Below are positions 9,159 through 18,718 of a stretch of DNA of 64,000 nucleotides, one piece after another. Below the pieces are notes generated by a model that made no database searches, was not told where the DNA came from, and saw nothing but the letters and a program-made list of their open reading frames with translations. Location of the stretch: the NCBI GenBank assembly GCA_002840055.1, contig PGZJ01000006.1, positions 62,001 to 126,000 of the forward strand, given 5' to 3'. Each line of letters opens with the position of its first letter. Position 1 is the stretch's first letter. Origin of the DNA: Gammaproteobacteria bacterium HGW-Gammaproteobacteria-11. GTDB lineage: Bacteria; Pseudomonadota; Gammaproteobacteria; Pseudomonadales; Pseudomonadaceae. The translations under genes and the position numbers were made by a program.

Positions 9159-9880
9159 TCTTGATCCTTGTTCGGGTTGTGTTGAGCGCTGGGTTGGCTG
9201 TTGCGACGGCCAAACAGGGCGGTGCCGATGCGCACCAGGGTCGCGCCTTCGGCGACTGCCTCGCTGAGGTCGTCGGTCATGCCCATGGACAGCGTATCCA
9301 GTGGCAGCGCCAGTGACTCCAGGCATTCGCGCAGGGCGCGCAGCGGTGCGCGGCGGCTGGCTTCATCCTGGCCGGGGGCGGGAATCGCCATCAGGCCGCG
9401 CAGACGCAGATTCGGCATCCTGGCTACAGCCTCGGCCAGCGCTGGCAGTTGCTCAGGGCTGACGCCGGATTTGCTGTCCTCGCCACTGATATTCACCTGC
9501 AGGCAGATATTCAGCGGCGGCAGGCCAGCCGGACGTTGATCCGACAGGCGCTGGGCAATTTTCAGTCGATCGATGCTGTGTACCCAATCGAAATGCTCGG
9601 CGATCGCCTTGGTCTTGTTGGACTGGATCGGGCCGATGAAGTGCCAGGTCAGATCAAGGTCGCCAAGACTGGCCTGTTTGTCGAGGGCTTCCTGCAGGTA
9701 GTTCTCGCCGACATGGCGTATACCGGCGGCCCAGGCTGCACGAATATCCTCGGCCGGTCGGGTCTTGCTGACGGCGATCAGGGTAACGCTCTCCGGGCTG
9801 CGCCCGGCAGCGTGGGCGCAATGCCGAATACGATCACCAACGTTTGCAATATTCTCTGCTATCGTAGACATTACGGACAT
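9155..9880 (-). CDS. yggS: YggS/PLPBP, pyridoxal-phosphate homeostasis protein
   Basis: Single-domain PLP-binding TIM-barrel protein of about 241 aa, related to the alanine racemase N-terminal domain. It buffers pyridoxal phosphate rather than catalysing a reaction. The PLP-lysine segment is TLIAVSKTRPAEDI. HVGENYLQEA and WHFIGPIQSNKTKAI follow, and GMTDDLSEAVAEGATLVRIGTALFG is the phosphate-binding C-terminal signature. The ORF-track start at 10072 is too early. An AAGG four bases before the ATG at 9880 supports that start, with ATG 9871 as an alternative. It is divergent from pilT with 67 bases between the starts, as in P. aeruginosa. Confidence 0.93.
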   Translation of the reverse strand: MSVMSTIAENIANVGDRIRHCAHAAGRSPESVTLIAVSKTRPAEDIRAAWAAGIRHVGENYLQEALDKQASLGDLDLTWHFIGPIQSNKTKAIAEHFDWVHSIDRLKIAQRLSDQRPAGLPPLNICLQVNISGEDSKSGVSPEQLPALAEAVARMPNLRLRGLMAIPAPGQDEASRRAPLRALRECLESLALPLDTLSMGMTDDLSEAVAEGATLVRIGTALFGRRNSQPSAQHNPNKDQE

Positions 9881-9947
9881 TACACCTTGCCAATAGAACA
9901 ATCGCTGCTGGCATTCTACATGCTTGCAGGCAGCAATGGGGAACCCT

Positions 9948-10982
9948 ATGGATATTACCGAGCTGTTAGCCTTCAGTGCCAAACAGGGCGCGTCGGACTT
10001 GCACCTTTCGGCCGGACTGCCGCCCATGATCCGCGTGGATGGCGACGTCAGACGCATCAACGTGCCCGCCATGGATCACAAGATGGTCCACGGGCTGATC
10101 TACGACATCATGAACGACAAGCAGCGCAAGGATTTCGAAGAGTTCCTCGAGACTGACTTCTCCTTTGAAGTGCCCGGTGTAGCGCGCTTCCGTGTCAACG
10201 CCTTCAACCAGAATCGTGGCGCCGGTGCGGTATTCCGGACCATTCCGTCCAAGGTGCTGAGCATGGAAGAGCTGGGCATGGGCGATGTGTTCAAGAAAAT
10301 TTCCGATGTGCCGCGCGGTCTGGTGCTGGTCACCGGGCCGACCGGGTCAGGCAAATCCACCACCCTGGCGGCCATGCTCGATTACCTGAACAACACCAAA
10401 TACCAGCACGTGCTGACCATCGAAGACCCGATCGAATTCGTCCATGAATCGAAGAAGTGTCTGGTCAACCAGCGTGAAGTGCACCGCGACACCCTGGGTT
10501 TTGCCGAGGCCCTGCGCTCGGCCCTGCGGGAAGACCCGGACATCATTCTGGTGGGTGAGATGCGTGACCTCGAGACCATCCGCCTGGCCCTGACGGCCGC
10601 GGAAACCGGTCACCTGGTGTTCGGCACCCTGCACACCACCTCGGCGGCCAAGACTATTGACCGTGTGGTCGACGTATTCCCGGCGGAAGAAAAGTCCATG
10701 GTCCGTTCGATGCTGTCGGAATCATTGACCGCGGTAGTGTCGCAGACACTGTTGAAGAAGATCGGTGGCGGCCGGGTGGCAGCCCACGAAATCATGATCG
10801 GTACCCCGGCTATCCGTAACCTGATCCGTGAGGACAAGGTGGCACAGATGTACTCGGCGATTCAGACCGGCGGTAACCTCGGCATGCAGACTCTGGACAT
10901 GTGTCTGAAGAGTCTGGTCGCCAAGGGTCTGGTCACCAAGGAAGCCGCCCGCGAGAAAGCCAAGTCAGCCGACAGCATGTAA
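9948..10982 (+). CDS. pilT: PilT, type IV pilus retraction ATPase
   Basis: Hexameric cytoplasmic ATPase that powers depolymerisation of type IV pili, giving twitching motility and DNA uptake. Visible features are an N-terminal PAS-like part (ASDLHLSAGLPPMIRVDG), Walker A GPTGSGKSTTLAA, the Asp box TIEDPIEFVHE, Walker B DIILVGEMRDLET and the His box GHLVFGTLHTTSAA. The C-terminal AIRNLIREDK motif is needed for retraction. Start 9948 (MDITELLAFSAKQG) follows a GGGGA site and yields 344 aa, the same length as P. aeruginosa PilT. The track's 9924 start is eight codons too early. pilU follows 68 bases downstream. Confidence 0.97.
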   Translation: MDITELLAFSAKQGASDLHLSAGLPPMIRVDGDVRRINVPAMDHKMVHGLIYDIMNDKQRKDFEEFLETDFSFEVPGVARFRVNAFNQNRGAGAVFRTIPSKVLSMEELGMGDVFKKISDVPRGLVLVTGPTGSGKSTTLAAMLDYLNNTKYQHVLTIEDPIEFVHESKKCLVNQREVHRDTLGFAEALRSALREDPDIILVGEMRDLETIRLALTAAETGHLVFGTLHTTSAAKTIDRVVDVFPAEEKSMVRSMLSESLTAVVSQTLLKKIGGGRVAAHEIMIGTPAIRNLIREDKVAQMYSAIQTGGNLGMQTLDMCLKSLVAKGLVTKEAAREKAKSADSM

Positions 10983-11050
10983 AGGCGTACAGTCAGTCAT
11001 TCGGCAGGGCTCAAACAGCGCTGCCATGCAGGTAGAAGAAGAGGCTCAAG

Positions 11051-12190
11051 ATGGAGTTTGAAAAGCTGTTGCGTCTGATGGTCGAAAAGGGCTCATCGGA
11101 TCTGTTTATTACCGCGGGTGTCGCGCCCAGCATGAAGGTGCATGGCAAGATTCTGCCCGTCACCAAGACCCCGCTGTCACCTGAACAGACCCGTGAAACC
11201 GTACTCGGCGTCATGACTGAATCACAGCGCCGCGAGTTTGCCGAAAAGCGTGAGTGCAACTTTGCCATCAGTGCCCGGGGTATCGGCCGTTTCCGCGTCA
11301 GCGCCTTCTATCAGCGCAACCTGGTGGGTATGGTGCTGCGCCGTATTGAAGTCAATATTCCGAGCATGGAAGAGCTGCGTCTGCCGGAGATTCTGAAGAA
11401 ACTGGCGATGACCAAGCGCGGTCTGGTGATCTTTGTTGGCGCCACCGGTACCGGTAAGTCCACGTCGCTGGCCTCGATGATCGGTTACCGCAACAAGAAC
11501 TCCAGCGGCCATATCATCACCATTGAAGACCCGATCGAATTTATTCACCAGCACCAGAACTGCATTGTTACCCAGCGTGAAGTGGGTATTGATACCGAGT
11601 CCTTTGAAGTCGCCCTGAAGAACACCCTGCGTCAGGCTCCGGACGTGATTCTGATTGGTGAGGTGCGGACCCGCGAGACCATGGATCACGCGGTGGCCTT
11701 TGCCGAAACAGGTCACCTGTGTCTGGCCACCCTGCACGCCAACAACGCCAACCAGGCGCTGGACCGCATCATTCACTTTTTCCCGAACGAGATGCACCAG
11801 CAGGTGTGGATGGATCTGTCGCTGAACCTCAAGGCGATTGTTGCCCAGCAGTTGATTCCGACGCCGGATGGCAAGGGTCGGCGGGCGGCGATTGAAGTGC
11901 TGCTGAATACCCCGTTGGCCGCCGATCTGATCCGCAAGGGCGAGGTACATGAGCTCAAGCCGCTGATGGCGCGCTCCAACGAGCTGGGCATGCAGACCTT
12001 TGACCAGGCGCTGTACCGCCTCTACAGTCAGGGCGAAATCACCTATGAAGATGCCCTGGCTCACGCCGATTCGGCCAACGACCTGCGTCTGCTGATCAAG
12101 CTGGGTTCGGAAACCGATGGCAAGCATCTGATGGGCACCAACAACGACTTTGCCCTGGAAGCCGACGAAACCGCCGACCAGCGCCGCTGA
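11051..12190 (+). CDS. pilU: PilU, accessory pilus retraction ATPase
   Basis: PilT paralogue of 379 aa that cooperates with PilT to increase retraction force in type IV pili. It has Walker A GATGTGKSTSLAS, Asp box TIEDPIEFIHQHQNC, Walker B DVILIGEVRTRET and His box GHLCLATLHANNANQ. The C-terminal tail after AADLIRKGEVHELK is longer than in PilT, as usual for PilU. The start has a GAGG site eight bases upstream. It follows pilT on the same strand and ends at a strong terminator shared head-on with pyrC'. In P. aeruginosa four other genes (PA0397-PA0400) separate pilU from the pyr operon; they are absent here. Confidence 0.96.
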   Translation: MEFEKLLRLMVEKGSSDLFITAGVAPSMKVHGKILPVTKTPLSPEQTRETVLGVMTESQRREFAEKRECNFAISARGIGRFRVSAFYQRNLVGMVLRRIEVNIPSMEELRLPEILKKLAMTKRGLVIFVGATGTGKSTSLASMIGYRNKNSSGHIITIEDPIEFIHQHQNCIVTQREVGIDTESFEVALKNTLRQAPDVILIGEVRTRETMDHAVAFAETGHLCLATLHANNANQALDRIIHFFPNEMHQQVWMDLSLNLKAIVAQQLIPTPDGKGRRAAIEVLLNTPLAADLIRKGEVHELKPLMARSNELGMQTFDQALYRLYSQGEITYEDALAHADSANDLRLLIKLGSETDGKHLMGTNNDFALEADETADQRR

Positions 12191-12203
12191 GCTGTTATCA
12201 GTA

Positions 12204-12237
12204 AACCGCCAGCGCCTCAGGCCCTGGCGGTTTTTTT
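12204..12237 (+). terminator. Intrinsic terminator of pilTU
   Basis: A 9-base stem AACCGCCAG (12204-12212) / CTGGCGGTT (12224-12232) runs into seven T residues on the plus strand, 13 bases after the pilU stop. Its end touches the pyrC' stop on the other strand. Confidence 0.9.
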
Positions 12238-13507
12238 ATGCCTGAAATACCAGTTTGCCGTTACACAGAGTGTGGCTGACCTTGCCCGGCGCGGTCTGGC
12301 CAATGAACGGGCAGTTGGCACCCTTGGATAGCCAGTTCTGGCCAATCTGACTGTCGCTGGCTGGGTTGAACAGGGTGATATCCGCGCGTTCGTCCAGGGC
12401 CAGGCGTCCGGCCGGCAGGTTCAGTGCCTGGGCCGGACCGCAGGTCAGGCGCGAGAGCAGGGCCGGCAGCTCCAGCAGACCATCGGCCACCAGGGTCAGG
12501 GCCAGCGGCAGGAGAATCTCGATACTGCTGATGCCCGGCGCCGAGGCGGCAAAGGGGACGCGTTTGGCTTCCTGTTCATGGGGCTGGTGGTGCGAAGCAA
12601 TGGCCTGCACCACACCACTCTGCACCGCTTCACGCAGGGCGCGACGATCCTGACTGCTGCGCAGCGGTGGTTGCACATGCAGCAGGCTGGAAAAACCCTG
12701 CAGATCTTCGTCGCAGAGCAGTAATTGGTACATGGCCACATCGGCGCTGACGCGCAAGCCACGGGCCTGGGCGGTGGCCAGCATATCCATGGCGCGGGCA
12801 CTGGTCAGGCCGCTGAAGTGGGCCTGCACACCGGTCTGCTCGACCAGCAGCAGATCGCGGGCCAGCGCTACGGTTTCAGCGGTTTCCGGAATCCCGACCA
12901 GACCCAGGCGCGAGGCGGTCGGGCCTTCATGGGCGCTGCCGCCTTCGGCGATATCGGCGTCCTGGGGCATGAAAATCACCGGTAGATCAAAGCCGGCGGC
13001 GTATTCCAGCGCCCGACGCAGGATGCGGTTACTCTTCATCGGCGCCAGACCCTGGGTAAAGGCCACACAGCCGACATCACGCAGGGCCACCAGCTCGCTC
13101 AGGTGTTCGCCGTCCAGGCCGCGGGTCAGCGCGCCGAGCGGGAATACCCGAACCTGACCGGCGCGCTCGGCACGATCAAGAATCAGCTCGGCTACCGCCG
13201 GGGTATCCAGCACCGGCTGGCTGTCCGGCAGACTGCACAGGCTGGTCACGCCGCCCGCTGCTGCGGCGCGGGTTTCGCTGTCGATGGTGCCCTTGCGGGT
13301 GCGGCCCGGCTCACGCAGGCTGACGTTGAGGTCAACCAGGCCAGGGCTGGCGATCAGCCCACGGGCATCAATTTTCTGGTTGGCAACAAAACCGTCCGGT
13401 GCGGCACCGATGCCGACAATATGACCGGCGGCAATATGCAGATCGGTGATCTGGTCAAACTGGCTGGCCGGGTCTATGACCCGGGCGCCTTCAATGCTCA
13501 GTCGCAT
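12236..13507 (-). CDS. pyrC': PyrC', dihydroorotase-like non-catalytic subunit of aspartate transcarbamoylase
   Basis: Amidohydrolase-fold protein of 423 aa. In active type I dihydroorotases the first metal ligands sit in a GLVDxHxHLREPG motif. Here the segment reads [20 protein letters not shown], so both His are replaced (Asn and Ser). In Pseudomonas such an inactive homologue (PyrC'/PyrX) is needed to assemble the aspartate transcarbamoylase dodecamer with PyrB. A different active PyrC elsewhere in the genome is expected. The gene overlaps the 3' end of pyrB by 17 bases, supporting co-assembly and coupled translation. It is the last gene of yqgE-ruvX-pyrR-pyrB-pyrC' and ends at the pilU terminator. 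Confidence 0.92.
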   Translation of the reverse strand: MRLSIEGARVIDPASQFDQITDLHIAAGHIVGIGAAPDGFVANQKIDARGLIASPGLVDLNVSLREPGRTRKGTIDSETRAAAAGGVTSLCSLPDSQPVLDTPAVAELILDRAERAGQVRVFPLGALTRGLDGEHLSELVALRDVGCVAFTQGLAPMKSNRILRRALEYAAGFDLPVIFMPQDADIAEGGSAHEGPTASRLGLVGIPETAETVALARDLLLVEQTGVQAHFSGLTSARAMDMLATAQARGLRVSADVAMYQLLLCDEDLQGFSSLLHVQPPLRSSQDRRALREAVQSGVVQAIASHHQPHEQEAKRVPFAASAPGISSIEILLPLALTLVADGLLELPALLSRLTCGPAQALNLPAGRLALDERADITLFNPASDSQIGQNWLSKGANCPFIGQTAPGKVSHTLCNGKLVFQA

Positions 13508-14501
13508 GCTGTGCTTCCTGGTTATGCTGACGTTGGCTGCTCTGGCCGGCCATGGCCATGGACATCACGGCCATGCGTACGGCGATACCGTAGGTGACCT
13601 GATTGAGGATCACCGACTGCGGGCCATCCGCCACTTCCGATTCGATTTCCACGCCGCGATTGATGGGGCCCGGGTGCATCACCAGTGCGCCCGGTTTGGC
13701 CAGCGCCAGGGTCTCGCGGGTCAGGCCGTAGAGTCGGTAAAACTCGCCTTCGCTGGGCAACAGGCCGCTTTGCATGCGCTCCTTCTGTAGCCGCAGCATG
13801 ATCACCACATCGACATCGCGCAGACCGATGCGCAGGTCATTGAAGACCCGTACACCGTATTGCTCGATGCCGGCGGGCAGCAGGGTACGCGGAGCGATCA
13901 CGCGGATATCCGGACAACCCAGGGTCTTCAGCGCCAGCATGTTCGAGCGCGCCACCCGTGAATGCAGAATGTCGCCGACGATGGCCACCGAGAGGTTGCG
14001 GAAGTCACCGGCATGCCGGCGGATGGTCAGCATGTCGAGCATGGCCTGGGTCGGGTGGGCGTGATTACCGTCACCGGCATTGATGATCGCCACATCCGGA
14101 CACACGTGCTCGGCGATAAAGTGCGCGGCACCGGAGTCGCCGTGGCGCACCACAAACATGTCGGCAGCCATGGCCTCAAGATTGCGCAGGGTGTCGTACA
14201 GCGTCTCACCCTTGCTGGTCGAGGAGGTTTGAATGTTCAGGTTGAGCACGTCGGCGGACAGGCGCTTGGCCGCCAGCTCGAAGGTGGTGCGGGTGCGCGT
14301 GGAGTTCTCGAAGAACACGTTGCAGACGGTCTTGCCGCGCAGCAACGGGACCTTTTTCACCGCGCGCTCACCCACTTCGAGGAAGGAGTCGGCAGTATCC
14401 AGTAACTCGGTCAGGATCTCGCAGGACAGGCCCTCAATGCTGAGGAAGTGTCGCAACTGGCCCTGATGATTCAGTTGTAGGTGGCGTGATGGCGTACTCA
14501 T
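13491..14501 (-). CDS. pyrB: PyrB, aspartate carbamoyltransferase catalytic subunit
   Basis: Joins carbamoyl phosphate and aspartate in pyrimidine synthesis. The carbamoyl-phosphate loop is [19 protein letters not shown]. The mobile loop [12 protein letters not shown] and the [11 protein letters not shown] signature follow, then LRLQKERM. The 336-residue length is slightly longer than the E. coli catalytic chain because of an N-terminal extension ([21 protein letters not shown]). This extension is typical of Pseudomonas PyrB, where it carries the nucleotide effector site. It sits 7 bases after pyrR and overlaps pyrC'. No pyrI regulatory gene is present, consistent with the PyrB-PyrC' class. 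Confidence 0.96.
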   Translation of the reverse strand: MSTPSRHLQLNHQGQLRHFLSIEGLSCEILTELLDTADSFLEVGERAVKKVPLLRGKTVCNVFFENSTRTRTTFELAAKRLSADVLNLNIQTSSTSKGETLYDTLRNLEAMAADMFVVRHGDSGAAHFIAEHVCPDVAIINAGDGNHAHPTQAMLDMLTIRRHAGDFRNLSVAIVGDILHSRVARSNMLALKTLGCPDIRVIAPRTLLPAGIEQYGVRVFNDLRIGLRDVDVVIMLRLQKERMQSGLLPSEGEFYRLYGLTRETLALAKPGALVMHPGPINRGVEIESEVADGPQSVILNQVTYGIAVRMAVMSMAMAGQSSQRQHNQEAQHATEH

Positions 14502-14508
14502 GGGCCTC

Positions 14509-15021
14509 TCAGTGCTTGGCAGCGGGATTCAGGGTCAGTTGCAGCGGATCTGGACCGGTCAATTTTATCCGTTGCCCGGCGGGCAGGGCCAGTGTTGCGC
14601 CGAGGATGTCGGCTCGGATCGGCAGTTGCCGCGCTTCGATATCGACCAGGGTGACCAGGGTGACCGAGGCGGGTCGGCCGTAATCGAACAGCTCGTTCAG
14701 GGCGGCACGAATGGTGCGGCCGGTCATCAATACATCGTCGACCAGGATCAGATGGCGATCCTCGACGCTGAAGGGCAGGGCTGAGGGGCGTACGCCCTGG
14801 GGCAGGCCGTTCTGCTCGAAGTCGTCACGGTAGAAGGCGATATCCAGGGTGCCGAGCGGCGCATCAGGCAGGCACAGGGCCTGCAGTTGCTCGGCAATCC
14901 ATACGCCGCCGGTGTGAATGCCGACCAGCGCCGGGTCGTTGAATTGACGTTTGTGCAGGTACTCGGTCAGATCGCTGGCCATGCGCTGCAGCAGCGGTTT
15001 GACCTCGGGCAGGGTACTCAT
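14509..15021 (-). CDS. pyrR: PyrR, pyrimidine operon regulator / uracil phosphoribosyltransferase-like
   Basis: Phosphoribosyltransferase-fold protein of 170 aa. The PRPP-binding loop is [21 protein letters not shown], preceded by [12 protein letters not shown]. In Bacillus PyrR binds pyr mRNA and also has weak uracil phosphoribosyltransferase activity. In pseudomonads a regulatory role in pyrimidine gene expression has been described, but the RNA-binding mechanism is less clear. I saw no Bacillus-like attenuator upstream of pyrB here, where only 7 bases separate the genes. Its start overlaps the ruvX stop as ATGA, so it belongs to the same transcript. Confidence 0.93.
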   Translation of the reverse strand: MSTLPEVKPLLQRMASDLTEYLHKRQFNDPALVGIHTGGVWIAEQLQALCLPDAPLGTLDIAFYRDDFEQNGLPQGVRPSALPFSVEDRHLILVDDVLMTGRTIRAALNELFDYGRPASVTLVTLVDIEARQLPIRADILGATLALPAGQRIKLTGPDPLQLTLNPAAKH

Positions 15022-15455
15022 GGCATCTCCTTGGGTTGGTCACCTAGCCAGGTTTCAAGCAGCAGGGCGGCAGCCAGGCTGTCGACCGGATTATCACGGT
15101 AACTGGCCGGGGTGCGGCCGCTGTCACGTACATGCTGTTTGGCTTCAAAGGTACTCAGGCGTTCATCAATGCAATGCACTGGCAGGTTGAAGCGGCCATG
15201 CAGGCGCCGGGAAAACTTCTCTGCCCGCGCGCTCATCTCGCTGGGGCTGCCATCCATGTTCAGTGGCAGCCCGACGACCAGGCAGTCGGGCTGCCATTCC
15301 TTGATCAGGCGGGCAATCTGTTCCCAGTCCGGCACGCCATCACGGGCCCGCAACACGCTGACGGGTTCGGCCCGGCCGGTCAGGGTGCCCCCCACCGCCA
15401 CACCGATCTGTTTGGTGCCGTAGTCAAAGGCCATGGCGCGGCGCGCTGCACTCAT
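15018..15455 (-). CDS. ruvX: YqgF/RuvX, putative pre-16S rRNA nuclease
   Basis: RNase H-fold protein of 145 aa. [17 protein letters not shown] carries the first catalytic Asp, [17 protein letters not shown] is the second strand motif, and [14 protein letters not shown] supplies the acidic residue of the RuvC-like site. E. coli YqgF is needed for 5' maturation of 16S rRNA. It overlaps yqgE at one end and pyrR at the other, each by 4 bases. The same order occurs in P. aeruginosa (PA0403-PA0405), so the assignment is secure. Confidence 0.95.
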   Translation of the reverse strand: MSAARRAMAFDYGTKQIGVAVGGTLTGRAEPVSVLRARDGVPDWEQIARLIKEWQPDCLVVGLPLNMDGSPSEMSARAEKFSRRLHGRFNLPVHCIDERLSTFEAKQHVRDSGRTPASYRDNPVDSLAAALLLETWLGDQPKEMP

Positions 15456-16021
15456 GCGTGCCCGGCCTGGCTGGTCAGCAGGTGCAGATCAACGCCCAGG
15501 CTGCGTGCAGCAGCGGCCAGGCGTTGCTCGCTGGGCAGGTCGAAGAGGATATGGTCATCCGCCGGGCAACTGAGCCAGACGTTGTCGATCAACTCCTGAT
15601 CAAGCTGACCGGCACCCCAGCCGGCATAACCCAGGGCGATCAATGCGCGCTGCGGGCCTATGCCGTGGGCGATGTCCGGCAGCACATCCCGCGAGGTGGT
15701 CAGGGTCAGCGGACCCAGATCCATGCTGGCTTGCCAGCGCTGGCCGCCATCATGCAGCACAAAGCCACGATCGGTCTGTACCGGGCCGCCGTTGTAGATC
15801 GGCAGGCTGCAGCGCAGGTCCGGGGTATCAATGGCCGGCTGCAGTTGATCGAGTATGTCGCTGAGGTCCAGCTCACTGGGTTGGTTGACCACCAGCCCCA
15901 TGGCGCCTTCGGCACTGTGGTCGCAGAGGTAGATGAGGCTGTTGACGAAACGCGGGTCGGCCATGTGCGGCATGGCCAACAGAAAGTGGTGCTTGAGGTA
16001 GCTCGATGTGGTTTTGCTCAT
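15452..16021 (-). CDS. algH: YqgE/AlgH family protein
   Basis: A 189-residue YqgE-family protein. MPHMADPRFVNSLIYLCDHSAEGAMGLVVNQP is the family hallmark (quoted in part), and YNGGPVQTDRGFVLH and LGYAGWGAGQLDQEL follow. In P. aeruginosa it was named AlgH for a suggested link to alginate regulation, which remains unproven; structures suggest a nucleotide-related fold. It is the first gene of the ruvX-pyrR-pyrB-pyrC' run. The 62-base gap back to the tonB-like gene suggests that it has its own promoter or shares a longer transcript with it. Confidence 0.93.
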   Translation of the reverse strand: MSKTTSSYLKHHFLLAMPHMADPRFVNSLIYLCDHSAEGAMGLVVNQPSELDLSDILDQLQPAIDTPDLRCSLPIYNGGPVQTDRGFVLHDGGQRWQASMDLGPLTLTTSRDVLPDIAHGIGPQRALIALGYAGWGAGQLDQELIDNVWLSCPADDHILFDLPSEQRLAAAARSLGVDLHLLTSQAGHA

Positions 16022-16083
16022 GGCCCTAGTATTGGGCTTTGCAACCCAAGCTTCAAGCCTTGGCGCAGGTCGGCCTGGATGGG

Positions 16084-17001
16084 TCAGAAGCTGGAAACCC
16101 GGTCGCCCGGCTCGAAGCGCCAGGTGCGGATGATCTCCAGCACATCCACGTCCATCAGGTCGCCGGTAAAGGGGGCGTAGGGCGAGGCCAGGCGGACAAT
16201 GCGGATGGCGGCATTGTCCAGTACGCGGTGACCCGACGACTCAAGGATCTGCACGTCGCGCAGGGTGCCGTCGCGGTTGATCGCCACCAGCAGGCGCAGG
16301 CTGCCGTAAATGCGGTTTTCGCGGGCTTCGGCCGGGTAGTTCTGATTGCCGATGCGCTCGACCTTGCGGCGCCAATCATCCTTGTAATAGGCACCCTTGT
16401 CCTGCATGGTCGAGGCGGCGTTCAGGCGGTGCACCCGTGGGCGATTGGCGTACTGCTGGCGCTCTTCGGCCAGTTGCGCCTCGAGACTGGCAATCTCGCT
16501 GCTCAGGCGCTGGATGTCGAAACGCTGATTGGCCGGGTTGGCCGGGACCGACTCGGTCTGCGGCGCTTCCAGCTGCAGGCGTTCCGGGCTGGGTGCGCGG
16601 GTGGTGACAACCGGTAGTGCGACCTGGGGTTCAGGCGGCGGTGCGGTGGCTTCCTGGGGTGGGCTGACCTCGTTGATCTGGTCGCTCTGGAACACGGCTT
16701 CTTCTGTGGTGCTGGGCGCGGCTTTATGTTCGAGTGTGCCGCTGCCTTCCTGGTTGACCTGGGCCAGATAATCAGCCTGCTCCGGCGGCCGGTCGCTGGG
16801 CTGGGTCGCCAGGGTAATTTCCAGGGTTTTCGACAGTTCGCTGGGGCTGGGCAGATCAAAGGTGATACCCAGGATCACCAGCGCGTGGACGACCCCGGCG
16901 AGAAACAGGGTAAAGCCCAGGCGGTCACGTGCGGTAACCGTCACGCTGGCGGGGCTGGTGGTCAGATCCGGGGCTGTCGCTGCTGTATTCATGCTGTCCA
17001 T
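16084..17001 (-). CDS. tonB3: TonB-like energy transducer (TonB3 of the twitching locus)
   Basis: TonB-family protein of about 305 aa. An N-terminal cytoplasmic stretch is followed by one transmembrane helix (LGFTLFLAGVVHALVILGITF). A Pro-rich periplasmic spacer (PPQEATAPPPEPQ) precedes a predicted coiled coil (RLSSEIASLEAQLAEERQQY) and a C-terminal TonB domain (YPAEARENRIYGSLRLLVAIN...ILESSGHRVLDNAAI). Position between yqgE and gshB equals P. aeruginosa PA0406 (tonB3), mutants of which lose twitching and assemble fewer pili. The track's start at 17019 is a TTG; ATG 17001 or 16992 is more likely. The coiled coil distinguishes it from iron-uptake TonB1. Confidence 0.88.
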   Translation of the reverse strand: MDSMNTAATAPDLTTSPASVTVTARDRLGFTLFLAGVVHALVILGITFDLPSPSELSKTLEITLATQPSDRPPEQADYLAQVNQEGSGTLEHKAAPSTTEEAVFQSDQINEVSPPQEATAPPPEPQVALPVVTTRAPSPERLQLEAPQTESVPANPANQRFDIQRLSSEIASLEAQLAEERQQYANRPRVHRLNAASTMQDKGAYYKDDWRRKVERIGNQNYPAEARENRIYGSLRLLVAINRDGTLRDVQILESSGHRVLDNAAIRIVRLASPYAPFTGDLMDVDVLEIIRTWRFEPGDRVSSF

Positions 17002-17054
17002 AGTGGCCGTTGCGGGCAATCCTGCCGAAGTCTGCCGCGCCGGCCGCTAAAAGT

Positions 17055-18017
17055 CTATGCACGCGTGCGTGCTTTGAGAAGCCGGTCAATGGCCTCCATC
17101 AGTTGGCCGCCGATATCGGTATTGTAAGCCGCATCAATTTCACGGATGCAGGTTGGGCTGGTGACGTTGATCTCGGTCAGGTAGTCGCCGATCACGTCCA
17201 GGCCGACAAACAGCAGGCCGCGTGCCTTCAGGCTGGGGCCGACCTGATTGGCAATCCAGCGGTCGCGCTCGGTCAGCGGGCGGGCCTCACCGCGACCGCC
17301 GGCGGCCAGATTGCCACGGGTTTCGCCCTGCTGGGGAATACGTGCCAGGCAATAATCCAGCGGCTGGCCATCAATCATCAGGATGCGCTTGTCGCCATCG
17401 ACAATCTCCGGCAGATAACGCTGCGCCATGATTTGCTGACGACCGTAATCGGTCAGAGTTTCAATGATCACGCTGAGGTTTGGATCCTCTTCGCGGATAC
17501 GAAATATCTGCGATCCACCCATGCCATCGAGCGGTTTGAGAATGACGTCACGGTGTTGTTTGGCAAAAGAGCGCAGAATGTCGCTGCGCCGGGTAACGAT
17601 GTTCTCAGGCGTGCACTGGGGGAACTGGGTAGCGAACAGCTTTTCGTTGCAGTCGCGCAGGCTGGCAGGTCGATTGACGATCAGCGCGCCTTCGCGCTCG
17701 GCAGCCTCGAGTATGTGGGTGGCATACAGAAACTCGTTATCGAAGGGCGGGTCCTTACGCATCAGGATCACATCCAGCGAGGCGAGCGACTGCTGGCTGG
17801 CGTCACCCAGCTCAAACCAGCGTTGCGGGTCGGCAAAGACCTGCAGGGGGCGTATGGAACCCATGGCCTGGCCGTTGGCCAGAAACAGGTCCTGGGGCTC
17901 CATGTAAAAGAGTGTCCAACCGCGTTTTTGGGCGGCGAGCAGCATGGCCAGGGAGCTGTCTTTCTTGTAGTGGATTGACTGAATCGGATCCATCACGATC
18001 CCAAGACGTATACTCAT
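17055..18017 (-). CDS. gshB: GshB, glutathione synthetase
   Basis: ATP-grasp ligase that adds glycine to gamma-glutamylcysteine. It starts MSIRLGIVMDPIQSIHYKKDSS, typical of bacterial GshB. VNRPASLRDCNEKLFA and ILKPLDGMGGSQIFRI form the ATP-grasp region, and EINVTSPTCIREID contains the C-terminal substrate loop. The ATG at 18017 gives 320 aa against about 316 in E. coli; the track's extra 69 residues are upstream DNA. It is divergent from pilG with a 252-base gap holding promoters for both directions. Its pathway partner gshA is also in this window. Confidence 0.96.
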   Translation of the reverse strand: MSIRLGIVMDPIQSIHYKKDSSLAMLLAAQKRGWTLFYMEPQDLFLANGQAMGSIRPLQVFADPQRWFELGDASQQSLASLDVILMRKDPPFDNEFLYATHILEAAEREGALIVNRPASLRDCNEKLFATQFPQCTPENIVTRRSDILRSFAKQHRDVILKPLDGMGGSQIFRIREEDPNLSVIIETLTDYGRQQIMAQRYLPEIVDGDKRILMIDGQPLDYCLARIPQQGETRGNLAAGGRGEARPLTERDRWIANQVGPSLKARGLLFVGLDVIGDYLTEINVTSPTCIREIDAAYNTDIGGQLMEAIDRLLKARTRA

Positions 18018-18269
18018 GCAATAAGGCTTCCGCTTCAAAGGGCTGGGAGTCACAGAGTGTACTCTCTGGTCGGGTCCTGGTGAAGGTTGACTAATGGCTC
18101 TGGATGTCTCATACCTGACGCATCGGGACAAAAAGCATAAAAACGCGTTGCTCAATAGATTGCCTGGATAAACTATGTTAAAAGTACGCGAAAAGGGATT
18201 GGCTGGTTGTACGCTTGGCGCCATGCCGTTTGCGCAAACGACCCACCATCAATAACAAGGGCTGGTCAT
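18018..18269. promoter_or_regulatory. Divergent gshB / pilG promoter region
   Basis: This gap of 252 bases must hold promoters for gshB (leftward) and the pilG operon (rightward). TTGCTC near 18150 with AACTAT about 17 bases downstream is a tentative sigma70-like pair for pilG. AAGGGC at about 18257 is the pilG ribosome-binding site. Confidence 0.4.
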
Positions 18270-18683
18270 ATGGAAGAAAATTTCGAAAGCCTGAAAGTCA
18301 TGGTGATTGACGACAGCAAGACGATTCGTCGAACGGCAGAGACTTTGCTCAAGAAGGTTGGATGTACGGTCATCACCGCCGTTGACGGCTTTGACGCATT
18401 GGCCAAGATCGCAGACAACCACCCCGATATCATCTTTGTCGACATCATGATGCCACGGCTTGATGGCTATCAGACCTGTGCGCTGATCAAGAACAACAGT
18501 GCGTTCAGGTCCACGCCGGTGATCATGCTGTCCAGCAAGGACGGTCTGTTCGACAAGGCCAAGGGGCGTATCGTCGGCTCGGATCAGTATCTGACCAAGC
18601 CGTTCAGCAAGGAAGAGTTGTTGGGTGCAATCCGCGCCCATGTTCCGCAATCTGATGATTTAGCGGGTGCCTCCGGGGTTTGA
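18270..18683 (+). CDS. pilG: PilG, CheY-like response regulator of twitching
   Basis: Single receiver-domain protein of 137 aa. The acidic pocket is VMVIDDSKTIRRT, the phosphoacceptor is Asp58 in IIFVDIMMPRLDGY, the switch region is PVIMLSSKDG, and the conserved Lys is in YLTKPFSKEEL. In P. aeruginosa PilG is phosphorylated by ChpA. It promotes pilus extension at the leading pole and cAMP synthesis through CyaB. The start at 18270 (MEENFESLKVM) follows AAGGGC. It heads the pilG-pilH-pilI-pilJ-pilK-chpA-chpB-chpC operon, and the pilH gene begins 35 bases downstream. Confidence 0.97.
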   Translation: MEENFESLKVMVIDDSKTIRRTAETLLKKVGCTVITAVDGFDALAKIADNHPDIIFVDIMMPRLDGYQTCALIKNNSAFRSTPVIMLSSKDGLFDKAKGRIVGSDQYLTKPFSKEELLGAIRAHVPQSDDLAGASGV

Positions 18684-18718
18684 TCCTGGAGTACCCATCG
18701 CCATATCGGGGGAGTCAA

